From: Chloroflexota bacterium
GTDB taxonomy: Bacteria; Chloroflexota; Anaerolineae; Promineifilales; Promineifilaceae
DNA length: 35,525 nt
NCBI GenBank assembly: GCA_020628815.1
Contig: JAHDEN010000051.1
Coordinates: 1 to 35,525 of the forward strand
Reading direction: 5' to 3'
This document shows, one piece after another, positions 29,253-35,525 of this stretch. The notes beneath the pieces were generated by a model that was not told the DNA's origin, searched no databases, and worked only from the letters and a program-made list of their open reading frames with translations. Each line of letters opens with the position of its first letter. The stretch's first letter is position 1. Both the position numbers and the translations under genes were made by a program.

Positions 29253-31472
29253 ATGAATTCAAAAAATATCTCTTCTCAATCAGTAAGAAAAACCTACACC
29301 CTGATAGGCGTTGTTCTTGTTTTGTTTAGCCTTGGTGTTCTAACCGTGTTCGGTGGCATCTCGAACCAAATAGCCAGTCGCTATTCATCTGCGATCAACC
29401 AAGATGGGGGGCGAATCTTTCTGACTGTGGATCTCTCTCAATCTGTACCAAAGACGCTGACCCAGAAAAGCTGGACCGTTGTGCAGTGGCAATCAAACGA
29501 TGGGACATGGAAGGATGTAAGTGGCTGGCAAGGCCAGTTTAATTATGACCGCGACTCAAACGCCTTTTTTGTTGAGTGGTGGGTTGGAAATGAGATTTTG
29601 GGTGAAGGGCCATTCCGCTGGGTAATTTATACTGATCCAAGCCGTTCAAAATGGTTGGCTACGACCAAATCATTTAATTTGCCGGAAGCGAATCAGCCAA
29701 GTTTGGTGATCAGCCCCAGCTTTGTGACAGCGGCTCCGGTCAAACCAACGGCCGTTGCATCTTCAAATACGGCGGCGCCTGCTAATAACTCCGTGAACAG
29801 CGTGTCAGCTAGCGTTGACGCGTCAGCCGATGTTGACGATGCGTCAGCCGATGTTGATAACGCATCAACCGAAGTTGACGGCTCAACCCCAACGACCACG
29901 ACACAGTCAACTGAATCTGGCACGATCGCTGGAACCGCTTCGATTGCAACAGATGTTATCCCGGCTGAACCGGAAGCAGAGTTTTATGTATCACCCAACG
30001 GCGATAACTCTGACGGGTTAACTTGGGATTCGGCTTGGACCGAACTGAACCAAATCAACTGGGACAATGTGGTCCCTGGCTCGATCGTTTATGTTGATGG
30101 TGGTGCAGATGCAAGTCAGCCAATGACCTACAGCACCCAATTGCGACCAACCGTAAGCGGTGAGCCAGGCAAACCGATTGTGGTGCAACTTTCGGCCGAG
30201 GCCGGGCGCAACGGACAGGCTGTATTCTTTGGCGGCAACAGCATTCCCCTGCCCGAATGTGGTCAGATGGCTTGGGACAGCAGCGAAATTCTAGGCGCAG
30301 GATCATCCGCCATCCTATTCGAAAACGGTGTTTCAAACGTCGTCGTTGACGGCCGGAAAAGAAAAGGGATTGTCATTCACGGTTGGGAAGCTGGTGGCGT
30401 GATTTTTGACCCAGACCGTATCGATAATGGACAAGATGACAACACCAACAATATTACGCTCCAATATATGGAGATTTACAACAATGGTGGATTTGAAATC
30501 AAAGACGATGGAACTTCAGAAGGGCTCTTCTACCCGTTTCATGCAGGCGCTGGCATCAAACTATCAGGTGTTGGGCACACGTTTAACTTCTTAGAAATCC
30601 ATGACAATGCAGGCGATGCCATCCAATCAAATTTCACCAATCCGGCCGGTGGTGTGTTTAACAATATGGATGACTTCACACTCTCAAATTCGTGGCTCTA
30701 TAACCAACGTCAACATTCAGGGCTAGACAACAGCCCGGCCGATCAACTGTGTACGCTCGATGATCAATCAGGCTGTGACGAACTGGGCGCCCCACAAATG
30801 AGTGCTGATTATCTTAACTATGCCGAAAGCCCAACCATCCGGTATGAAAGCTTCAACTGGTGTACCCACAACGACGGGATTCAGCTTTATAGTGCCAATG
30901 ATTTCAACAATCTAACCATTAAAGAAAGCATCATCGGCCCCAACCTCATGAACGCGCTTTTACTTGGCGATCGTGAAGGAGACAACACAACCGCTTGGGT
31001 CAATAACCTGACAATGGAAGATGTTGTAATTACCCGATTTACGCATGCAGCACTCGGCATGAAAAGCCCACCGGGGCAAGCGGGTCAAAATTGGGACCTA
31101 AACCGAGTCACAATTTATGGCCATTTTACCAATACAAACAAAGGCACCCTCAATCTAAACTCAACGGCCGATCAAACTGAGCATTCGATCTCAAATTCTA
31201 CTATGCAGTTTGGGCGCACAGAGTTTCCTAGCGGCAACATTCAGTTCGAGAATAACTGTCACTCAGACTTGTACAGTGGCTCGCTAGAAGGATTAGAAGA
31301 AAATCCAGAATTCGAAGATATTTCGCCCTTCGATGTGTTTGCGAATGATTTATCCGTTGACTTCAGCACCGTTTTTACCGATTCGTATGTGGCTCAAAAC
31401 ACCAACTGCGCAACCGCAGTTTCACAAACATCATCAGTGGCAACGTTATTATCCGGTTTCAATTCAGATTAA
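29253..31472 (+). CDS. Secreted VQWQ-domain plus right-handed beta-helix protein
   Basis: A 739-residue exported protein with a hydrophobic N-terminal segment (about 14-36) that is a signal peptide or anchor. Residues 54-146 are the same unrecognised domain found in the 151-residue protein at 20323 (KSWTVVQWQ, TWKDVSGWQG, VEWWVGNEIL, EGPFRWVI). A Ser/Ala/Asp/Thr-rich linker with three short SADVDD-like repeats follows. From about 245 a parallel beta-helix opens with EFYVSPNGDNSDGLTWDSAW, a common start for pectate-lyase-like folds. It continues with NNITLQYMEIYNNGG, GIKLSGVGHTFNFLEIHDN and WVNNLTMEDVVITRF. Many cysteines (CGQMAW, CTLDDQSGCDE, NWCTHND) suggest disulfides in the exported form. 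There is no Calx-beta module and no LPV motif. Polysaccharide binding or cleavage is plausible but unproven. Confidence 0.85.
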   Translation: MNSKNISSQSVRKTYTLIGVVLVLFSLGVLTVFGGISNQIASRYSSAINQDGGRIFLTVDLSQSVPKTLTQKSWTVVQWQSNDGTWKDVSGWQGQFNYDRDSNAFFVEWWVGNEILGEGPFRWVIYTDPSRSKWLATTKSFNLPEANQPSLVISPSFVTAAPVKPTAVASSNTAAPANNSVNSVSASVDASADVDDASADVDNASTEVDGSTPTTTTQSTESGTIAGTASIATDVIPAEPEAEFYVSPNGDNSDGLTWDSAWTELNQINWDNVVPGSIVYVDGGADASQPMTYSTQLRPTVSGEPGKPIVVQLSAEAGRNGQAVFFGGNSIPLPECGQMAWDSSEILGAGSSAILFENGVSNVVVDGRKRKGIVIHGWEAGGVIFDPDRIDNGQDDNTNNITLQYMEIYNNGGFEIKDDGTSEGLFYPFHAGAGIKLSGVGHTFNFLEIHDNAGDAIQSNFTNPAGGVFNNMDDFTLSNSWLYNQRQHSGLDNSPADQLCTLDDQSGCDELGAPQMSADYLNYAESPTIRYESFNWCTHNDGIQLYSANDFNNLTIKESIIGPNLMNALLLGDREGDNTTAWVNNLTMEDVVITRFTHAALGMKSPPGQAGQNWDLNRVTIYGHFTNTNKGTLNLNSTADQTEHSISNSTMQFGRTEFPSGNIQFENNCHSDLYSGSLEGLEENPEFEDISPFDVFANDLSVDFSTVFTDSYVAQNTNCATAVSQTSSVATLLSGFNSD

Positions 31473-31541
31473 AGTCGGATAACCTAACTTTTTAAACAGT
31501 TAGGATGCGGCAGAGGGATATCCCCTGTTTGCAAAAAAAGC

Positions 31542-31575
31542 GCGCCGTTGGCTTATGCTAACGGCGCACTTTTTT
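31542..31575 (+). terminator. Rho-independent terminator ending the surface locus
   Basis: GCGCCGTTGGC (31542-31552) pairs with GCTAACGGCGC (31557-31567) around TTAT with one G-U pair, followed by ACTTTTTTT and preceded by a run of seven A. It could act on both strands. It lies about 70 bases after the stop of the beta-helix gene. Confidence 0.85.
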
Positions 31576-32325
31576 TGTGTTTAGCGTAACAAAAAAGATC
31601 AATTAAGATCTATCTCAGTCGCTAGAAAATATTCTAATTAATGATTTTTACTCGAGGGAAAATGTAGAAACGCCCCCCCACACAGGTCAGCAGCAAGCTA
31701 AACTGCATAGATAATTCTTATACTAACGAAGAAATCTTTCAATCACTCTGAAGCTGACAAAACAGACCAAAACCTCACCAGTTTCTACGGTTACAATCAA
31801 CCTTAAGATTTTGATCAAAACCGGCTCATGTGGTTAAATTTGCCTAAGGATATTGTCTATTCTTCCCCAACACTAAACTCTTAAATAATTTTGCTCATCG
31901 GCGATGATTTTTAACCGCAAAAAGCACTATTTTTCTTGAGAAAAACCTCTCAGCGTATTCCATCCGCCTTTATTCCCAATTTCATACCTTTTCATTTACG
32001 AATCTGGCAAGTTTGATTGCGATATTAGGTTCAAAATTTTATACTGATCATTAAAGTATATAGCTACCTATTTGGTCCCCCCCAAATATTTATTTCCCCA
32101 GCGCCTAAACAATTGGTAGTAACAATTTAATTCCAGAAGATTCGTTAATTAACTTATTCAGAATTTGAACTCTATTTTTTATGGATAAGCACAATAGTAG
32201 AGGTAAAGGAAGATAATTTTAATCTTCATTTTCTTCTTGCTTTCCTTTTAAACTATTGAATTTAAGGAATACACTTTATTTCAAGAATTCCATAGTTTTA
32301 TTTAATTCAGTGGGTAAACCTAATT
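31576..32325 (+). other. Long AT-rich region upstream of cysD
   Basis: This stretch of about 750 bases is non-coding as far as I can see, is AT-rich and contains no CGGCCG. It holds runs of C (for example near 31670 and 32078) and a small GAAGAT/ATCTTC hairpin near 32206-32224. It must contain the cysD promoter. An 11-codon frame from ATG 32180 has no supporting evidence. No sulfur-responsive riboswitch class is recognised. Confidence 0.4.
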
Positions 32326-33231
32326 ATGTCAGGATATCAAAGATCACATTTAAAACAGCTTGAAGCTGAAGCAATTCATGTAATTCGCGAAGTCGCCTCT
32401 CAATTCGAGAAGCCGGTACTTCTGTTCTCGGGTGGTAAAGACTCGATTACGATGGCGCATTTAGCACGCAAAGCATTTTTCCCTGCGAAAATTCCTTTTC
32501 CGCTATTGCATGTGGACACAGGGCACAATTTCACCGAAACGATCGATTTTAGAGATCAGTACATGGAAGAAATTGGCGCTCGACTAATTGTTCGCTACGT
32601 TCAAGATTCTATCGATCAAGGACGTGTTGTTGAAGAAACGGGACCTTACGCCAGCCGAAACGGCCTGCAAACTGTAACCCTTTTAGACGCTCTGAAAGAG
32701 TTTGGCTTTGAAGCTGCCTTGGGCGGTGCTCGACGTGACGAAGAGAAAGCAAGAGCAAAAGAGCGCTTTTTCTCTCACCGAGATGCGTTTGGGCAGTGGG
32801 ATCCAAAAAATCAGCGGCCGGAGCTTTGGAATCTATACAACGGCCTAAAACTACCGGGAGAAACCTTCCGCGTGTTCCCAATCAGTAACTGGACTGAGTT
32901 AGACGTTTGGATGTACACCCGTGACGAAGGGATTGAGCTTCCATCTCTCTATTTCTCGCATCAAAGAAATATCATCAAACGTGACGGCGTTTTGTTGGGT
33001 GCATCTGATGTTGTTTACCCCGTTGGGGATGAGAAAATCGAAGAGATGACCGTTCGATTTAGAACGATTGGTGATATGACCTGTACTGGAGCTGTTGAAT
33101 CACCAGCCGCCGACATTCACGCCATTATTGATGAAGTTGCCTCAGCACGTGTAACTGAGCGTGGAGCCCGGGCCGACGACAAACGATCTGAAGCCGCTAT
33201 GGAAGACCGCAAAAAACAAGGATACTTTTAG
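32326..33231 (+). CDS. cysD: Sulfate adenylyltransferase subunit 2 (CysD)
   Basis: A 301-residue ATP-PPi synthetase-fold subunit of ATP sulfurylase, which adenylates sulfate with ATP to give APS with energy from the CysN GTPase. The PP-loop VLLFSGGKDSITM (SGGKDS at 35-40) is intact. HVDTGHNFTETIDFRD, GGARRDEEKARAKERFFSHRD, RVFPISNWTELDVWMY and RFRTIGDMTCTGAVES are all hallmark CysD blocks. The length matches E. coli CysD (302). It is followed after 88 bases by fused CysNC, so the pair makes both APS and PAPS. Whether these feed assimilation or sulfation of extracellular glycans cannot be told. No reductase gene is in the window. There is no strong Shine-Dalgarno. Confidence 0.96.
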   Translation: MSGYQRSHLKQLEAEAIHVIREVASQFEKPVLLFSGGKDSITMAHLARKAFFPAKIPFPLLHVDTGHNFTETIDFRDQYMEEIGARLIVRYVQDSIDQGRVVEETGPYASRNGLQTVTLLDALKEFGFEAALGGARRDEEKARAKERFFSHRDAFGQWDPKNQRPELWNLYNGLKLPGETFRVFPISNWTELDVWMYTRDEGIELPSLYFSHQRNIIKRDGVLLGASDVVYPVGDEKIEEMTVRFRTIGDMTCTGAVESPAADIHAIIDEVASARVTERGARADDKRSEAAMEDRKKQGYF

Positions 33232-33316
33232 TTCACGATTTCTGATTTTGGATTGACGACTGGTTGCCCAAACCAAGCACCGTTTAATCGTCAATCTTAA
33301 ATTGTGAATCCAAAAT
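33231..33316. repeat. Overlapping inverted repeats between cysD and cysNC
   Basis: Three inverted pairs overlap: ATTTTGGATT (33245-33254) with AATCCAAAAT (33307-33316), GATTGACGA (33251-33259) with TCGTCAATC (33288-33296), and imperfect GTTCACGATTT (33231-33241) with AAATTGTGAAT (33299-33309). A TGGTT/AACCA stem lies at the centre. The pairs are partly exclusive. The last arm ends three bases before the cysNC start codon, replacing any Shine-Dalgarno. Confidence 0.6.
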
Positions 33317-33319
33317 GTT

Positions 33320-35215
33320 ATGACTATTGACTTACTTAGATTTACAACTGCCGGTAGCGTTGATGATGGTAAAAGTACCCTGATCGGCCGGATGTTGTAT
33401 GACACCAAATCACTCTTCGAAGACCAAATCGAATCTGTTGAAAAAACAAGCCAAGCACGCGGCGATGAGTATGTAGACCTTGCTCTATACACCGATGGGC
33501 TACGTGCAGAACGTGAGCAAAAAATCACCATTGATGTTGCTTATCGCTATTTTGCGACACCAAAACGCAAATTCATCATTGCTGATACCCCCGGCCACAT
33601 CCAATACACCCGCAACATGGTTACTGGTGCATCTTCGGCCGAGCTTGCGATCATCATGATTGATGCGCGCAAAGGGATGTTGACCCAGTCTCGCCGTCAC
33701 GGCTTCATCGCCTCGTTGTTGCAGATCCCACACGTCGTTGTGGCGGTCAACAAAATGGACCTTGTCGATTATGATGAGCAAACCTATCGTGACATTGTGG
33801 AAGATTTCCGGATTTTCGCTTCAAAACTAGAAGTGCCGAGCATCACCTATTTCCCGATTTCGGCTTTGGCCGGTGACAACGTTGTCCACAAAAGCGAAAA
33901 CATGCCTTGGTATGATGGCACCCCGTTATTGCATCACCTTGAAACTGTAAACGTCGGCTCCTCGCGCAATTTAATTGATTTCCGATATCCGGTTCAATAT
34001 GTTTTGCGCCCGAACCAAAACTTCCGCGGATACGCAGGGCAAATCGCCTCTGGCCGCATTGCCCCCGGTGAAGAAATTGTCGCATTTCCTTCAGGTTTAA
34101 CTAGTAAGGTTAAAGAAGTTGTGACCATGGAAGGCAATCTTGATGAAGCTGTTGTTGGCGATTCAATCGTGCTTACTCTGGAAGACGAGATCGACATCAG
34201 CCGTGGCGACATGATTGTGCGGAAAGGCAACTTGCCCCGCAAAGACAACCGGATCGATTCCACAATTTGTTGGATGAGCGAAACCCCGTTTGATCCGAAA
34301 GCAAATTATCAGCTGATGCACAACACCCGCTTGGTTCGTGCCATGGTGACTAAACTAAATTATAAAATTGATGTTGACACCATGAAGCGTGAAGATGCTA
34401 CCGGCCTTCAGTTAAATGAAATCGGCCGTGTACAGCTCACCACCACAAAACCGCTGTTCTTCGACACATACAATAAAAACCGCAGCACCGGCAGCTTTAT
34501 CCTGATCGATATGGCGACCAACAACACTGTTGCGGCCGGTATGATTCGTGGTGCGTCGCGCAAATTAGACGATCTAATGGATGTGACTGAGGACGAGCAA
34601 GAATCTCGCCGCCAACGGTCTGAAAACGTGGTTTGGGAAGCTGGCGCACTAACGCTTGAAGAGCGTGAGTCACTTAACGGCCATCAATCAGCCGTGTTGT
34701 GGTTCACCGGTCTATCTGGATCAGGCAAATCGACCGTGGCAAAAATCTTGGAACGCAAGCTGTTCGAGATGAATGCTCAAACGATGTTCTTGGATGGAGA
34801 CAATTTGCGCCATGGCTTAAACGGCGACCTCTCGTTTTCGGCCGAAGATCGTGCTGAAAACGTCCGCCGCGTTTCTGAAGTGGCGGCTCTTGGGTTGTCA
34901 CACGGAAATATCGTATTGGCCAGCTTCATCTCGCCATATGCCCGTGACCGTGCTTTTGCACGCAGCATTGTCCCTGAAGGACGCTTTATCGAGGTATATG
35001 CTAAATGCGATATCGAGACTTTGAAAGAACGTGATCCGAAAGGGTTGTATGCTAAAGCTCTGAGTGGCGAAATTCCAAACTTCACTGGAATCAGTGCCCC
35101 TTATGAAGAACCTGAAAATCCTGAAATCGTCATCGAAACAGATACAGGGTCTCCAGAAGATTTAGCGAACGATCTGATTAAGTTGCTAATTGAAAAAGGC
35201 ATCATCGAAGAATAG
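33320..35215 (+). CDS. cysNC: Bifunctional sulfate adenylyltransferase subunit 1 / APS kinase (CysN-CysC fusion)
   Basis: A 631-residue fusion. Residues 1-425 are CysN, an EF-Tu-like GTPase: P-loop GSVDDGKST at 12-20, DTPGH, and NKMD for guanine specificity. With CysD it makes APS. Residues 445-631 are CysC, APS kinase: P-loop GLSGSGKST at 464-472, FLDGDNLRHGLNGDLSF, ENVRRVSEVA, FISPYARDR, and KGLYAKALSGEIPNFTGISAPYE, which phosphorylates APS to PAPS. All nucleotide-binding motifs are intact. CysNC fusions occur in many bacteria, such as mycobacteria and rhizobia, where NodQ supplies PAPS for sulfated signals. Its start is 88 bases after CysD with no Shine-Dalgarno, behind an inverted repeat. 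A bidirectional terminator follows. Confidence 0.96.
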   Translation: MTIDLLRFTTAGSVDDGKSTLIGRMLYDTKSLFEDQIESVEKTSQARGDEYVDLALYTDGLRAEREQKITIDVAYRYFATPKRKFIIADTPGHIQYTRNMVTGASSAELAIIMIDARKGMLTQSRRHGFIASLLQIPHVVVAVNKMDLVDYDEQTYRDIVEDFRIFASKLEVPSITYFPISALAGDNVVHKSENMPWYDGTPLLHHLETVNVGSSRNLIDFRYPVQYVLRPNQNFRGYAGQIASGRIAPGEEIVAFPSGLTSKVKEVVTMEGNLDEAVVGDSIVLTLEDEIDISRGDMIVRKGNLPRKDNRIDSTICWMSETPFDPKANYQLMHNTRLVRAMVTKLNYKIDVDTMKREDATGLQLNEIGRVQLTTTKPLFFDTYNKNRSTGSFILIDMATNNTVAAGMIRGASRKLDDLMDVTEDEQESRRQRSENVVWEAGALTLEERESLNGHQSAVLWFTGLSGSGKSTVAKILERKLFEMNAQTMFLDGDNLRHGLNGDLSFSAEDRAENVRRVSEVAALGLSHGNIVLASFISPYARDRAFARSIVPEGRFIEVYAKCDIETLKERDPKGLYAKALSGEIPNFTGISAPYEEPENPEIVIETDTGSPEDLANDLIKLLIEKGIIEE

Positions 35216-35240
35216 AGCGCTTTTAACTAAAACGAAAAAA

Positions 35241-35273
35241 GGGCAGATGGGTTAAACCCGTCTGCCCTTTTTT
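35241..35273. terminator. Bidirectional terminator between cysNC and the last gene
   Basis: GGGCAGATGGG (35241-35251) pairs with CCCGTCTGCCC (35257-35267) around TTAAA with one wobble pair. Six A precede and six T follow. It suits the convergent arrangement of cysNC and the minus-strand gene. Confidence 0.9.
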
Positions 35274-35307
35274 ATTTGTTTTCTCTTGCACCCAAGCTAA
35301 TCAGAGC

Positions 35308-35525
35308 CTAAGCAGAAAAATCATTTGGTGCCAAAATCGGCGCAGGGCAGTTGACTACAAATCCATTTGGATGGGTGTCTGGAACACCAGCAAACTCTTC
35401 TACTTCACCGGCCGCAATCGCCTCACGGATCTCAGTAGCGCTTTTCAAAATACGAGCGTTACTTTCATCCACCCAGCGTAGCGTGTAATGGTCCCAGAAC
35501 GGGCTCCACGCCGGTTCACCCGCTT
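35308..35525 (-). CDS. C-terminal part of an uncharacterised protein (partial)
   Basis: A minus-strand frame is open from the window edge to a TAG whose complement is at 35308-35310, giving the last 71 residues of a longer protein. It reads AGEPAWSPFWDHYTLRWVDE, then LKSATEIREAIAAGEVEEF, a NCPAPIL segment and a C-terminal NDFSA. The WSPFWDHYTLRW and VVNCP segments recall an uncharacterised secreted family (DUF7482-like) from memory; I am not sure of that. It carries one CGGCCG and the local codon style, so it is native coding sequence. It is convergent with cysNC across the terminator at 35241. Confidence 0.7.
   Translation of the reverse strand, partial: AGEPAWSPFWDHYTLRWVDESNARILKSATEIREAIAAGEVEEFAGVPDTHPNGFVVNCPAPILAPNDFSA

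Larger units (their letters stand above)
154..35416. repeat. Window-wide over-abundance of the palindrome CGGCCG
   Basis: A visual count gives about 120 copies of CGGCCG, against about nine expected at equal base frequencies. Copies occur in nearly every native gene and on both coding strands, in more than one reading phase (for example xCG-GCC-G in Thr/Ser-Ala pairs and GGC-CGG in Gly-Arg). They are absent or rare in the pRiA4b-like gene, in the 51-residue gene and in the AT-rich intergenic regions. The count is by eye, so treat it as approximate. Confidence 0.8.

Noticed and set aside
32180..32215. Eleven-codon frame upstream of cysD as a leader peptide
   Set aside because: No Shine-Dalgarno, no cysteine or methionine run, and no adjacent attenuator; a frame of this length arises by chance.

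Overview
The window is about 35.5 kb of bacterial DNA of roughly balanced GC with no rRNA, tRNA, CRISPR array or recognisable insertion sequence. Several traits fit a member of the Chloroflexota (Anaerolineae-like), though no marker gene settles it: secreted proteins built from Calx-beta, lamin-tail and parallel beta-helix modules, a short hydrophobic LPV/LPI motif near their C-termini, a large XRE-NB-ARC-TPR regulator, and a fused CysN-CysC next to CysD. The most striking global trait is the hexamer CGGCCG. By eye I counted about 120 copies, where about 9 are expected by chance.

Layout. Positions 1-4636 hold the end of an unknown gene, an SGNH/GDSL hydrolase, an aldehyde dehydrogenase, a pRiA4b ORF-3-like zinc-finger protein that lacks the CGGCCG signature, a flavodoxin-like oxidoreductase and an S66 LD-carboxypeptidase. 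Positions 4723-7083 encode a PP2C-type phosphatase fused to a membrane anchor, a FecR-like outer domain and a His/Pro/Thr repeat tail. Positions 7161-12657 hold metabolic genes: a DadA/PuuB-like FAD oxidase, a beta-propeller lactonase, a CodA/AtzC-like amidohydrolase, a cyclase (kynurenine formamidase-like) and a tandem GNAT acetyltransferase. With the aldehyde dehydrogenase and the downstream class III CoA-transferase they suggest catabolism of amines, amides and organic acids, but the substrates cannot be read from sequence.

Positions 12661-16812 form a compact regulatory module. A 963-residue XRE-NB-ARC-TPR (STAND) protein is divergent from a strongly basic 51-residue peptide that has its own Shine-Dalgarno and a strong terminator. 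Between them lie a promoter with an inverted-repeat operator candidate and four GGGTAC-like repeats spaced one helical turn apart, running into the regulator's start codon. A nested inverted repeat and an unrecognised 97-residue protein follow the regulator. This is the best candidate here for an undescribed system.

Positions 18269-31472 form a cell-surface locus of five secreted proteins: a lamin-tail protein with a 26-residue Thr/Pro stalk repeat, a small translationally coupled protein, a nine-module Calx-beta protein, a beta-helix plus five-module Calx-beta protein, and a beta-helix protein. The small protein and the last one share an unrecognised domain of about 90 residues (VQWQ...GWQG...VEWWVG...GPFRWVI). 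The first and third share a CARDB-like C-terminal domain. The genes are separated by long AT-rich leaders and strong hairpins. Positions 32326-35215 encode CysD and fused CysNC, giving APS and PAPS. The window ends in the C-terminal part of a convergent gene.
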